A stretch of DNA of 34,975 nucleotides from an uncultured Candidatus Saccharibacteria bacterium. GTDB taxonomy: Bacteria; Patescibacteriota; Saccharimonadia; Saccharimonadales; Saccharimonadaceae. Location: contig CAMYXA010000009.1 of the NCBI GenBank assembly GCA_947302975.1, forward strand, positions 1-34,975. The letters run 5' to 3'. Below the pieces are notes generated by a model. That model was not told the DNA's origin and searched no databases. It worked only from the letters and a program-made list of their open reading frames with translations. The position numbers were made by a program, and so were the translations under genes. Every line of letters begins with the position of its first letter. The stretch's first letter is position 1. Below, one piece after another: positions 5,397 to 14,435 of this stretch.

Positions 5397-6623
5397 ATGG
5401 ATCCGTTATACGTTAATTACGATAAGCGTAAGAACGCTACTTCGAATTCTGCCGTGCCAACGCCAACCGCGAACACGATGCCAGTTTTTGGCGCCCCAGC
5501 GGCTAATACCTCTGCCCCTACCGCTACTCCTGCTCCTACCGCTCCAGCTCCGGCAACCCATACCGCCCCTGTCGCTCCTGCTCCTGCTCCTGCTCCTGCT
5601 CCTATCGCTCCGGCTGCCCCTACTATCACACCTTCCCTCGAGCCAGCTCCGGCTGCGTCTCCAGCCAACACTCTTGTTGCTGAGCTAGACACTCCAGTTG
5701 TCGAACAAAATCCTTTCGCAAGCTTCCAAAATAATACTCCTGCCGCAGAGCCTCAACCGGTGCAACAATTCGCCCCGGCCGAGCAGCCTCTCCAAACTCA
5801 GCCAATCGGCCCAGCTCCGGTCTCTTCCGGTACCGGCGACATCGTCCTCGACATGAGCCAGCCAAAAGGCGGGATCAATAAGAAACTCCTCGCCATCATC
5901 GGCGGAGTCGTCCTTGTCGCCATCGTGGCCGTTATTGCTGTTTTCTTCTTGATTCCAAAACAAAAAGAAAAAGGTATAGCAGAAGTTTTTAGTGATTATT
6001 CCGATTTTCTAATAAATGGTCCGGCAAATGAAAAAAATGAAGATGCTGAAGAGGGTGAACATGAATTGGTTTACGCGATAAGAATGTTCCGGGCTGAAGA
6101 AAACGATAGGAATAACTATTTCAATGAATTAAAAGCTAAACTAGGGAAGCTTAGTGAGCTTGCCGCCGGAAAAGTTGATGAAGGCATATTTGAAAAGCAC
6201 AAAAAGACTATTAATGAGCTGATTGATTGTGGAACGTCAGAAAAAACTATAAAAGAATACTACACGTTTTATGATGTTAATGGGTTAGAGAAAACTATTG
6301 AACATCTTAAGGAGCAGTATGCTCGTTCGGAAAGTGGGATGTATACAACTTTTGGGCGTGCATTTGGTGATTTTGCCTACAATAAAATTCTTGCCTATGA
6401 AATACTAAAGGATTCATCATGTTACGATGAACAAAATGGTCCTAAGTACAATGGATGTATTGAGGAGTCTGGAAACGACGAAGAATTATACCACGAATAT
6501 GAATACGAGGCCTACCTGAGTATTAATAGACTAAGAAGTGAGCAGAATGTTGCCGATACAAACCATTCCATTAGATATGACATGGAAGACCTAAAAAGAG
6601 AAATCGAAAAGGGGAGAAAATGA
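5397..6623 (+). CDS. Single-pass membrane protein with Pro/Ala-rich N-terminus
   Basis: The 408-residue product has three parts: a cytoplasmic Pro/Ala/Thr-rich disordered tail (residues 1-150), a single transmembrane helix (about 163-186, after GGINKK), and an extracytoplasmic, mostly helical, charged domain (about 190-408) with several Cys. The start at 5397 is preferred to 5355 because the promoter lies between them. The last 4 bp overlap the start of the VirB6-like gene (ATGA), so the two are translationally coupled and probably form one complex. Base use changes sharply near 5960: the tail and helix use GCC, CCG and ATC codons, the outer domain AT-rich ones. The same tail-helix-outer-domain layout recurs in the gene at 22357. 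No known family; a role in the secretion or surface apparatus is inferred. Confidence 0.8.
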   Translation: MDPLYVNYDKRKNATSNSAVPTPTANTMPVFGAPAANTSAPTATPAPTAPAPATHTAPVAPAPAPAPAPIAPAAPTITPSLEPAPAASPANTLVAELDTPVVEQNPFASFQNNTPAAEPQPVQQFAPAEQPLQTQPIGPAPVSSGTGDIVLDMSQPKGGINKKLLAIIGGVVLVAIVAVIAVFFLIPKQKEKGIAEVFSDYSDFLINGPANEKNEDAEEGEHELVYAIRMFRAEENDRNNYFNELKAKLGKLSELAAGKVDEGIFEKHKKTINELIDCGTSEKTIKEYYTFYDVNGLEKTIEHLKEQYARSESGMYTTFGRAFGDFAYNKILAYEILKDSSCYDEQNGPKYNGCIEESGNDEELYHEYEYEAYLSINRLRSEQNVADTNHSIRYDMEDLKREIEKGRK

Positions 6624-9600
6624 AAAAGAATTATAAACGGATTCTCTATAGCTTTATTCTAGCCTTGGTTGCAACGGCTGCCGTATTTGGTATTGTTCTG
6701 TCCGTAAACGGAAAAGCATCGGCACTAATATTGAACGCAGATAACTATGCAGGGCTTGAGGCGACGGCAAAGTACACGAATATGGCAGGGTGTTACGACA
6801 ATTTTTCCGGGAATCGTGGTGTGGAACAGTATACTGGAGGCGAGGCTCAAAACTTTAGGTTTACTGACCATATTTCCAAGTATATGGGTAGCATATATTA
6901 CTACATGCCGGGTATCGGTGAAAAAAGTACTTATCGAAATAATTACAGAAAGACATGTGACCATATTTATACTGAAGTGGGTATAAATACATCAAGCCTA
7001 AAAAGCTTTGAGTCGGTAGGATATGAAGCGACAAAAGAATCTGGAACTACATTAAGGCGCGATGGGAAGTTTACGATAAGCTTTGAAATGGATTATAATG
7101 GATATCCATATACGACCGATGCTGTTAACGGGAATACTTCTCGTACAAAGATTACATTTAATAGCGACGGAACGAACTGGAATTCTGTAACGTGTGATTA
7201 TTCATTGTGGTGGGAGGACGTTAGCTCGTGGACCATTTGGGATGGCACACAGACTTCGAAGCAAACTGCGGTGGACATTGGTAAGTGTACTGGCGAGATT
7301 AAGATGAGTGGAACATTCGGTGGGGCAACGACGAGGACTATCGACGTGAAACAGGATGGTAGTGGGCAGTTCGTAACTAATGGTGTTTCTCAGGATGAGG
7401 ACGCTTATTACGTGCTCTCGAACTGGCTAAATCGTGTTAACTATAGCGAAGTCGATTACAAGCTTATCCCAAGCCCGAGTCCATCAAAAGACGTAGTCGA
7501 CAGCTACCTTGCTGACCTTGTTTATAACTCAACGTGGCAGATCTCGCTCTATGATGCAATCCAATACGATCTCGGTCCCTACCTAGCAGGCGACCAGTAT
7601 ATTTCTGGTGATCTGTATAGATTTAAGCCGTTTTCAAACGGCAACACCGACGGTTTTGGGTATTATTTTAAAACTGACTCAGATATTAAAGACGGAGAGG
7701 GATTATTCGTCACCACGACGGATAAATACACCTTGGGTGCTAATCCGGCAGAACTCGTATATAGTTATCATGGCATCACGGCGCCAAGCCCAACCTCATG
7801 GTCTGCAAAAAATACTTATAATCTGTACCTATGGTATCTAAATATGTTGCGTTCAGTTGATCCCGCGATAAATAGTGCACTGTTTACCACTTGCCAAGAA
7901 AGCCGTGACGGACTCGGAGAATATGTCTTTAAAAATAACTCGAAAGAATGGTGTGCAATAAATGGAAATGTTAGCAATTATAAGGATTGGCATGCAACTA
8001 TCGTTGACGAACACTATAAATATTTGAAAGAGGGAAAAATTTCTGATGTGCTGACATGGCTGGCAAATGAGTCCAACTATTCTGGTTTTTCTGCTTACGG
8101 TGGTACGGACTATTATAATTTAAATACACAAGTTATCGATGACCCAGATGGTGGTCAGCAAACGATACCTGTAACTCCTGATCCAATAGATCCAGGGATT
8201 ATTGATGATGGGGGTTATGTGCCTGGCGAACAGGACCCATGTTTCGCTGGCGCGGGCTCTCTTGGGTGGATATTGTGTCCTGTGGCATCAGCATTGGCAG
8301 AGACTCTCGATCACCTCTATGAAGATGTGGTTGAAGATTTTCTAGTAGTCGATACAAGATTGTTTACTAATGATGATCAGGGAGCCCATAAAGCGTGGGG
8401 TATATTCGTTAATATTGCGAATGTATTAATGGTCATTTTCCTATTAATTATTGTCTTCTCGCAATTAACCGGAGTTGGTATTGATAATTATGGAATCAAA
8501 AAAGCCTTACCAAAAATCATCATTGGAGCAATTTTGATCAACCTATCATATATTCTTTGCCAAACGCTAGTGGATGTGTCCAATATAGTCGGCGACTCGA
8601 TAAATAGTTTATTGTCCGGCATTGGAGATAGCCTAACCGAGGTTCCTACAAATTTCTACAAAGATGGAGCTCTCGTAGGGGATATTGGGCATACGGGCTT
8701 ATTTAGGACACTCATTGGTGGCACCTTGTTGACTGCTGTAGCTGCTGGTGGGTTCAGTCTTTACGCAAGTTTTATGGAGGCAGGTTTCTTCGGAATCTTC
8801 GTCCCAATTCTGATAGCGGCTCTTGGAGCGTTAATCGCTGTACTGTTCTTCTTTATTATCCTCGGTATGAGGCAAGTTGCAGTTATTCTTCTTGTAGTAA
8901 TATCTCCTCTTGCATTCGTATGCTATATGCTACCAAATACCAAAAATCTATTTGATAAATGGAAAAACCTATTTAAGACAATGTTGCTCGTGTATCCAAT
9001 TGCCGGGCTTACGGTTGGTGGTGGCTACCTAGCTGCTAAGATTCTAATGAGCGCTGGCGCCGGTGGCGAAGCTAATGCGTTTATGATGTTAATTTATATT
9101 GTTACAATGGTCTACCCATTCTTCTTGGTGCCTTCAATGATTAATAGGTCTATGGGTGCACTCGGCGATATTACATCTAGACTTAGTAACTTTGGCAGAG
9201 GTCTTCGTCAACGAACTGCAAACGGCCTCAATAGGGGGATTCAGAGTTCGGCAAGGTACCAGGCTGCAAGGCAGGAGGCTGCAGAGAGACAAAAATATCG
9301 TGTCGGCAGAGCCTCGGATCGCCTTGCGAGACGTAACGAGAATCGCCTGAATAGAAGAGCGGAGAGGCGTGCCGCAAGTGGGCGTGAACTGAGTGCTTCT
9401 GATCAGGCTCGTCTTGATCGTTATAGGAGAACGCAAGCTGACTGGTCTACGGATAGAGAGGCTGCCAGGGATAGAGTTAGTGACGGAGCCTTCTATGCTG
9501 GCTATGCGAACCAGAGACGCAGTGAGTCGTCAAGCAAAAACAAAGATACAAGACAGTGGGCCGATAGTAGATATGTTTCCGCTCGAGAGAGTAAGGCGAA

Positions 9601-10798
9601 TGCTGACAGACAAATGGCTTATGAGGATTCAATGCAATGGAATGATGGCAGGATTGCAGAGGCCGCGATTGCCGACAATCGCAATAAGCTAAAAGAGCGT
9701 ATGGCTCGTGCTAGGGCTGGTGTGGTTACGCAAAGTCAAGCAGTCCTCGATAGACAAGCTGAGAATCAGCGTAATCTTGATTTAGCGAATAACAATCTGG
9801 ACGTCACGCCGGAGATTACCCTAGATTACGCCAGGAGTCTTGCTAAAGGAAGGTTTGATACGGCTCAACAGAAGATGTACGCAGAAGGTTTTAAGAATCT
9901 AACTCGTGCAGATTCCGAGAGCAAACTCAACGCCCTATTGCGCGGAGATGAATCTGAGGCCAAGTTCAAGAATGATACAAACTATCTCGAGGCACTCGTC
10001 TCTGACTTAAGGAGTAAGGGCGGATCAGTAGAAGTCGCTAAGGCAATTATGAATAATACCTCTGTCCCAACAGTAGATTCTACACAACAAGAAATGGATT
10101 ACTATAAGACGCTTACTAGTATTGCTGCAACTATGTCTGACCAACCAATCGTTAAGCAGTGGGGAAAATACGCACAAGAAGTTATGCAATATTCGGTACA
10201 AGATGGTAGTGGTAATATGCAGCAAGCTATACCAGTAAGTCTGGACGATTGGATATCAAATGGCGACAATAGAGAGTTGTACAAGATAGACGAAAGCACC
10301 AATAGCCCAGTGCGTAAAAATCTTGATAGCCAAAAACAGTCACTTGTGGGATATCTTGGCGAAAACCCAAAAATTACGGCTGGTATGGACAAGGACCAGC
10401 TCGATCTTCTGTCTACTATATACGGAAACCATCCTGGGATTTTGGGGGATGGGCGCTCGGCTATATATGCATCCCTCGGCGCATCTACTGCTGAAGAGCG
10501 CAAGAAGTCCGAAGGCATTATCGATACTTATGTTGCAAATACCGCCTCACCGGATGTAAGGGCGGCAGATCTTGCAAATATACCTATCTCAGACTTTGTT
10601 AAGATGGAGCCAGAAATCTTTGCCAGATTGGTGTATGGTAAAGCTGATGGGGATATGAGTAGCGTGGGAAGCAATAGCGCTATGGAGCTGATGCTTCTAG
10701 ATAAAGCATCTAAAATCAGCCAGGCTGGAGGCAATGTCCTCGCTGCGCTAGATCCGAAAATCAGGGCAGCACTGGAAAGCAGATTTGGCCCACTTTAA
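6620..10798 (+). CDS. Giant TrbL/VirB6-like type IV secretion membrane protein
   Basis: The 1392-residue product has an N-terminal signal anchor (about residues 9-30), then an extracytoplasmic domain of about 540 residues rich in Tyr, Asn, Gly and Trp with scattered Cys. A polytopic core (about 595-860, six or so helices) is typical of TrbL/VirB6 proteins of type IV secretion systems: long Ile/Leu helices, PKIIIGAILINLSYILCQ and a VISPLAFVCYMLPNT loop. After it comes an Arg-rich segment (about 860-950, RRNENRLNRRAERRA) and a soluble helical domain of about 440 residues. VirB6 proteins form the inner-membrane channel for DNA or protein. The outer and C-terminal domains are far larger than in a standard VirB6 (about 300 residues). 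It is coupled to the upstream single-pass protein by an ATGA overlap. No VirB4 or VirD4 is in this window. Confidence 0.8.
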   Translation: MKKNYKRILYSFILALVATAAVFGIVLSVNGKASALILNADNYAGLEATAKYTNMAGCYDNFSGNRGVEQYTGGEAQNFRFTDHISKYMGSIYYYMPGIGEKSTYRNNYRKTCDHIYTEVGINTSSLKSFESVGYEATKESGTTLRRDGKFTISFEMDYNGYPYTTDAVNGNTSRTKITFNSDGTNWNSVTCDYSLWWEDVSSWTIWDGTQTSKQTAVDIGKCTGEIKMSGTFGGATTRTIDVKQDGSGQFVTNGVSQDEDAYYVLSNWLNRVNYSEVDYKLIPSPSPSKDVVDSYLADLVYNSTWQISLYDAIQYDLGPYLAGDQYISGDLYRFKPFSNGNTDGFGYYFKTDSDIKDGEGLFVTTTDKYTLGANPAELVYSYHGITAPSPTSWSAKNTYNLYLWYLNMLRSVDPAINSALFTTCQESRDGLGEYVFKNNSKEWCAINGNVSNYKDWHATIVDEHYKYLKEGKISDVLTWLANESNYSGFSAYGGTDYYNLNTQVIDDPDGGQQTIPVTPDPIDPGIIDDGGYVPGEQDPCFAGAGSLGWILCPVASALAETLDHLYEDVVEDFLVVDTRLFTNDDQGAHKAWGIFVNIANVLMVIFLLIIVFSQLTGVGIDNYGIKKALPKIIIGAILINLSYILCQTLVDVSNIVGDSINSLLSGIGDSLTEVPTNFYKDGALVGDIGHTGLFRTLIGGTLLTAVAAGGFSLYASFMEAGFFGIFVPILIAALGALIAVLFFFIILGMRQVAVILLVVISPLAFVCYMLPNTKNLFDKWKNLFKTMLLVYPIAGLTVGGGYLAAKILMSAGAGGEANAFMMLIYIVTMVYPFFLVPSMINRSMGALGDITSRLSNFGRGLRQRTANGLNRGIQSSARYQAARQEAAERQKYRVGRASDRLARRNENRLNRRAERRAASGRELSASDQARLDRYRRTQADWSTDREAARDRVSDGAFYAGYANQRRSESSSKNKDTRQWADSRYVSARESKANADRQMAYEDSMQWNDGRIAEAAIADNRNKLKERMARARAGVVTQSQAVLDRQAENQRNLDLANNNLDVTPEITLDYARSLAKGRFDTAQQKMYAEGFKNLTRADSESKLNALLRGDESEAKFKNDTNYLEALVSDLRSKGGSVEVAKAIMNNTSVPTVDSTQQEMDYYKTLTSIAATMSDQPIVKQWGKYAQEVMQYSVQDGSGNMQQAIPVSLDDWISNGDNRELYKIDESTNSPVRKNLDSQKQSLVGYLGENPKITAGMDKDQLDLLSTIYGNHPGILGDGRSAIYASLGASTAEERKKSEGIIDTYVANTASPDVRAADLANIPISDFVKMEPEIFARLVYGKADGDMSSVGSNSAMELMLLDKASKISQAGGNVLAALDPKIRAALESRFGPL

Positions 10799-10805
10799 TC
10801 GAGAG

Positions 10806-10836
10806 AAAAAAACACGGCCCCGCGGCCGTGTTTTTT
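10806..10836. terminator. Bidirectional terminator shared with folD
   Basis: AACACGGCC (10811-10819), loop CCGC and GGCCGTGTT (10824-10832) are flanked by an A tract and a T tract. It serves the VirB6-like gene on the plus strand and folD on the minus strand. Confidence 0.93.
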
Positions 10837-10851
10837 GAATCCGAACAAGTT

Positions 10852-11637
10852 TTATTTATTCGCCGCTTCAATCACGTGTTCAAACAAACACGTAACTGTA
10901 AGAGGGCCAACACCACCAACGCGTGGCGTGATGGCAGAGAGATCATTTCTGAGGCGAACTTCGTCGGCAACATCACCAACCAGGACTCCGCCCTCAGATG
11001 CTGTTCCGGCATCAACGATGATCGCGCCGGGAGCAACCATTTCATTCGTGATGATATGTGCCGAGCCAGTCGCTGAAACAATTAGTGAAAAGCCGCGAAG
11101 GTTAGATAAATTGTCGCCACGGTGGAACAAGGAAACGTCAAAACCAGAATTGGTCCACATGCGATAAAGTGGCGCACCAACCAGTTTCCCTTTGCCAACC
11201 AATGCGATTTTTTGGGCCGCAAGGTCGACACCATATCCGGCCAAAAGCCAGTTAATGGCAGTTGCGGTCGCGGAATCAAAATCTCCATTTGGTGCCAAAC
11301 CGTCGACGTCCTTTTCTGGTGAAATCAAAGCCGTGAGTTCATCGGTTTTTTCTCGCTCCAAAATCGGCAACTGGACGATGATACCAGAAATCTCGGGATC
11401 GGCATTCGCCGAAAGAATTTTCTCGCGAATCTCGTCCGAACTCTTGGCGCAAAAATCCTCAACCGGAATTCCAATATCTTCGCCGTATTGTTTTTTCAAA
11501 TTAACATATTTCAGAATCACCGGATTATCACTATCGCGAATAATCAAAAGCTTTGGCTTTTTTGCCATCCCGCGGACGACATGAAATTGTCGTTCCTTAA
11601 TAAAGCTAGCCAGTTCTTCGCCGTTTAATATCTTCAT
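10852..11637 (-). CDS. folD: Bifunctional methylenetetrahydrofolate dehydrogenase/cyclohydrolase
   Basis: FolD interconverts 5,10-methylene-, methenyl- and 10-formyl-tetrahydrofolate in the cytoplasm, supplying one-carbon units for purines and formyl-Met. The 261-residue protein shows the catalytic YVNLKKQYGEDIGI region (Tyr and Lys of the Y-x3-K motif), the substrate loop SPEKDVDGL, and the NAD(P) domain with VGKGKLVGAPL, SATGSAHIIT and the closing ITPRVGGVGPLTVTCL signature. It is about 20 residues shorter than E. coli FolD (288), mostly at the N-terminus. Its ATG overlaps the murB stop codon by one base (TAATG), so the two genes are co-translated. Confidence 0.96.
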   Translation of the reverse strand: MKILNGEELASFIKERQFHVVRGMAKKPKLLIIRDSDNPVILKYVNLKKQYGEDIGIPVEDFCAKSSDEIREKILSANADPEISGIIVQLPILEREKTDELTALISPEKDVDGLAPNGDFDSATATAINWLLAGYGVDLAAQKIALVGKGKLVGAPLYRMWTNSGFDVSLFHRGDNLSNLRGFSLIVSATGSAHIITNEMVAPGAIIVDAGTASEGGVLVGDVADEVRLRNDLSAITPRVGGVGPLTVTCLFEHVIEAANK

Positions 11638-12656
11638 TAAATAATCTCCACTGGCTCTTGTTCTAGTTTGAATCCAAAACGATCATAGACTTTGTTGGCG
11701 ATTTCGTTTCGGGCCTCAATCAAGTCTTCGTATCCGGTCGCACACTCATTGATGAGAACGAGCGCAGCCTTTTCGTTAACGCGGAATCCATGAATGAGCT
11801 TTCCGGCCAAACCCGCTTTTTCGATCAGCCAGCCAGAATTAATCTTGTTGCCGTCCGCACCCTGATAAACCGGCAATCCGCGTGATCGACATTCGTCGAC
11901 CTGGCTATCCGGAATGTAAACGTTCTTAAAGAAACTACCTGCGCTCGGAATCTTTGCTGGATCCGGTAACTTGTCCGCACGAATCGCTGAGACCATACGG
12001 CGAATCGAGCTTGGCGAAAAATCAGTCTCGCCGTTCTCCTTAATAAAATTCTCGAGGGAATTATAAAACGGACGAGCCATCTGACCTTTTTTCAAAGTCA
12101 TAGTCATCGAGATGACGAAGAATCTGCCCTTCATCGTGGTGTTCAGAATACTTTTTCTATAGCCAAACTTGAGATCTTTGTTGGTCAAAAGCTTAAAATG
12201 ACCGTCGGTCGTATCATACGCCTCGATGGATTTCAAAACCTGAGAAATGTCTTGTCCGTAGGCGCCAATATTTTGAACCGGCGCAGCACCAGCGGTGCCA
12301 GGGATTTTGCTGAGCGCCTCAATCCCGGTCAGGCCCTTTTCGCAGGCGAATGCCACCACGTCATCCCAGATCTCGCCGCCCATAGCTTTAAGTTCGAATA
12401 CTTCTGGATTTTCTGTGGAAGGTTTCAATTCGATACCGCGGATCTTATTCATAATAATCGCGCCAGGGAAACCTTCGTCACGTCCGATCGAATTGGCTCC
12501 GCCGCCAAGAATCGCTGTTGGGAGGGAATAAAGTTTTGCAAAATTATAAGCATCCGGCGCTTCAATCGGCTGTTCAACTTCAACAACATATCTTGCTGGC
12601 CCGCCCAGACGCATAGTCGTTAGGCTGGACAAAGGTACATTTTCGGATACTCTCAT
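11637..12656 (-). CDS. murB: UDP-N-acetylenolpyruvoylglucosamine reductase MurB
   Basis: MurB uses NADPH and FAD to reduce UDP-GlcNAc-enolpyruvate to UDP-MurNAc, the second committed step of peptidoglycan synthesis. The 339-residue protein shows the FAD-binding GGGANSIGRD and GTAGAAPVQNIGAYG motifs, FGYRKS with the substrate Arg, PSAGSFFKN with the proton-donor Ser, and a C-terminal LIEKAGLAG...NE region with the catalytic Glu. It is first in a murB-folD operon. The ATG lies exactly 6 nt after a minus-strand TGA-TATAAT, so the mRNA is predicted to be leaderless. Confidence 0.97.
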   Translation of the reverse strand: MRVSENVPLSSLTTMRLGGPARYVVEVEQPIEAPDAYNFAKLYSLPTAILGGGANSIGRDEGFPGAIIMNKIRGIELKPSTENPEVFELKAMGGEIWDDVVAFACEKGLTGIEALSKIPGTAGAAPVQNIGAYGQDISQVLKSIEAYDTTDGHFKLLTNKDLKFGYRKSILNTTMKGRFFVISMTMTLKKGQMARPFYNSLENFIKENGETDFSPSSIRRMVSAIRADKLPDPAKIPSAGSFFKNVYIPDSQVDECRSRGLPVYQGADGNKINSGWLIEKAGLAGKLIHGFRVNEKAALVLINECATGYEDLIEARNEIANKVYDRFGFKLEQEPVEII

Positions 12657-12662
12657 AGAATT

Positions 12663-12671
12663 ATTATATCA
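12663..12671 (-). promoter_or_regulatory. Leaderless extended -10 promoter of murB
   Basis: Minus strand TGA-TATAAT, 6 nt before the ATG. Confidence 0.85.
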
Positions 12672-12740
12672 TGCCCTACTACTGACGAGTAATTTTGACC
12701 GCCACCACCGACGCAACAATCTCAAAAAATCGCACTGGGG

Positions 12741-12768
12741 TTGACAACATATTCTCCCGTGCTAATGA
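12741..12768 (+). promoter_or_regulatory. Possible upstream promoter of recA
   Basis: TTGACA (12741-12746), a 16-nt spacer and TAATGA (12763-12768) preceded by TGC. It would add a leader of about 85 nt to recA. No LexA-type palindrome is visible here. Confidence 0.4.
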
Positions 12769-12824
12769 TAACCATAGCTATGTCTTATCCGAAGTTTGTA
12801 GCCGTCTTCTGGGGGCGCGACATG

Positions 12825-12833
12825 TGCTATAAT
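12825..12833 (+). promoter_or_regulatory. Extended -10 promoter of recA
   Basis: TGC-TATAAT; transcription should start near 12840, leaving a leader of about 20 nt with an AAAAAAGGT ribosome site. This excludes the longer in-frame ORF that opens at 12741. Confidence 0.8.
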
Positions 12834-12860
12834 AATAACAACTATAAAAAAGGTAATACT

Positions 12861-13886
12861 ATGGCAAAAAAATCAGAAGCGGTGGCAGAAAAAACAGACA
12901 ACGGTAAAAATGAAGCATTAAAACTCGCGATTGCTCAAATCACAAAGCAATTTGGCGATGGCTCAATCATGAAACTCGGCGAAACTCCAAAAATGGATGT
13001 TGAACTTCTTCCTTCCGGCTCGCTTTCTCTCGACTTGGCGCTCGGCGGTGGCTATCCTAAAGGCCGTATCATCGAAATCTATGGCCCAGAATCTTCCGGT
13101 AAAACTACCCTCACTCTTCATGCAATTGCTGAAATTCAAAAGCAAGGTGGCCAAGCAGCTTTCATCGATGCGGAGCACGCCCTTGATCCAGCCTATGCAA
13201 AACGCATCGGTGTCGACACGGCAAACCTCCTTATCTCTCAGCCAGATAACGGTGAACAAGCTCTCGAAATTTGTGAAACGCTCGTCCGCTCCAACGCGGT
13301 CGATCTTATCGTAGTCGACTCTGTTGCAGCTCTCGTTCCACAAGCTGAAATCGATGGCGACATGGGCGATTCTCAGATGGGTCTTCAGGCTCGCTTGATG
13401 TCCCAAGCCATGCGCAAGCTCACTGGTATCATTAGCAAATCTAAAGCCACAGTCATCTTCATTAACCAGATCCGCATGAAGATTGGCGTGATGTTTGGTA
13501 ACCCAGAAACCACAACCGGCGGTAACGCTCTCAAATTCTACGCCTCCGTCCGTCTCGACATTCGTCGCATCGGCCAAATCAAGGAAGGTGATAATGTAAC
13601 CGGCAACCGCACCAAGGTCAAAGTTGTCAAAAACAAAATCGCTGCTCCATTCCGCACTGCCGAATTCGATATTATGTACAACGAAGGTATTTCCAAAACC
13701 GGCGACGTTCTCGATCTCGCCGTTCAATTCGGAATTATCGACAAGGCTGGCGCCTTCCTCAAATACAATGGCGAAACCATTGGTCAAGGCCGTGAAGCTG
13801 TGAAGAAAATCTTCAAAGAAAAACCAGAATTCATGGCCGAAATTGAAGCTAAGGTCCGTGAAAAAGCAAAAGAAGCAGAAGAATAA
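12861..13886 (+). CDS. recA: Recombinase RecA
   Basis: RecA forms ATP-dependent filaments on single-stranded DNA, pairs it with homologous duplex and triggers LexA-type self-cleavage where present. The 341-residue protein (from MAKKSEAV) has Walker [10 protein letters not shown] at residues 75-83, the EHALDPAYA region, loop L1 ([15 protein letters not shown]), loop L2 ([17 protein letters not shown]) and the polymer-interface N-terminal helix. The start at 12861 fits the family; the 40 extra residues of the longer frame lie upstream of the promoter and are not RecA-like. It heads an operon with a NUDIX hydrolase and recX, its usual modulator. The acidic/basic C-tail is short (KEAEE). Confidence 0.98.
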   Translation: MAKKSEAVAEKTDNGKNEALKLAIAQITKQFGDGSIMKLGETPKMDVELLPSGSLSLDLALGGGYPKGRIIEIYGPESSGKTTLTLHAIAEIQKQGGQAAFIDAEHALDPAYAKRIGVDTANLLISQPDNGEQALEICETLVRSNAVDLIVVDSVAALVPQAEIDGDMGDSQMGLQARLMSQAMRKLTGIISKSKATVIFINQIRMKIGVMFGNPETTTGGNALKFYASVRLDIRRIGQIKEGDNVTGNRTKVKVVKNKIAAPFRTAEFDIMYNEGISKTGDVLDLAVQFGIIDKAGAFLKYNGETIGQGREAVKKIFKEKPEFMAEIEAKVREKAKEAEE

Positions 13887-13889
13887 TTT

Positions 13890-14435
13890 ATGGAACATAC
13901 AGGCGAGCTTTGGCAGGAGTATGATTTTAATGGTGAACGCATAGGGAACGGTCTCGTTCCTGGCGAATGCTACAAAACCGGCTTTAAGCTCGCCGGCAGT
14001 GCCGCGGTAATGTTATACCGCGTGAGGAACAAAGAAATCGAATTTTTGTTCCAGCACCGTTCAAAATCCCTCCGCGGCAATCCGGACAAGTGGGATGTCT
14101 CCGCTGGTGGCCACATCAATGTTGGCGAGTCGAAACTCGATACTATGGTTCGTGAGACTAGGGAAGAAATCGGCATCTCGCTCGATAGATCTAGACTCGA
14201 ATTTTCGGATACTTATATCCGTGGTGACATACTCATCAACTTATATTTCTACGATTGGACCGACAAAGAAGATAGCTTTTCTTTTGACGACAAAGAAGTC
14301 GAGGAAGTCTTGTGGGTAAAAGAGGGCGACCTTGAAGAATTTTGGCCAAAATTGAAACCGCAGATTCTTGAGGATGAAGTTTTCGCTGCTGCTATGAAAT
14401 ACAAAATCCAGCAACTAAAAAAGTCATGGAAATAA
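13890..14435 (+). CDS. NUDIX hydrolase
   Basis: The 181-residue protein has a full Nudix box, GGHINVGESKLDTMVRETRE followed by EIGI (G-x5-E-x7-RE-x2-EE-x-G), that coordinates Mg to cleave nucleoside diphosphates linked to another moiety. The N-terminal half (LWQEYDFNGERIGNG...AVMLYRVRN) resembles the YfcD/IPP-isomerase-like branch, but the substrate cannot be told. It starts 3 bp after recA and overlaps recX by 10 bp, so it is translated as part of the recA operon. A house-cleaning role on damaged nucleotides would fit the context; that is inference. Confidence 0.9.
   Translation: MEHTGELWQEYDFNGERIGNGLVPGECYKTGFKLAGSAAVMLYRVRNKEIEFLFQHRSKSLRGNPDKWDVSAGGHINVGESKLDTMVRETREEIGISLDRSRLEFSDTYIRGDILINLYFYDWTDKEDSFSFDDKEVEEVLWVKEGDLEEFWPKLKPQILEDEVFAAAMKYKIQQLKKSWK

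Noticed and set aside
5417-5692. Gly/Ala/Val-rich minus-strand open frame
   Set aside because: It is the antisense of the Pro/Ala-rich tail of the gene at 5397; low-complexity DNA keeps all frames open.
12741-12860. 40-residue N-terminal extension of RecA
   Set aside because: The extension is not RecA-like and contains the recA -10 box at 12828-12833.
12963-13898. 311-codon open frame on the minus strand opposite recA
   Set aside because: Its product is Phe/Glu-rich without any motif and mirrors the strong codon bias of recA; no ribosome site or promoter.
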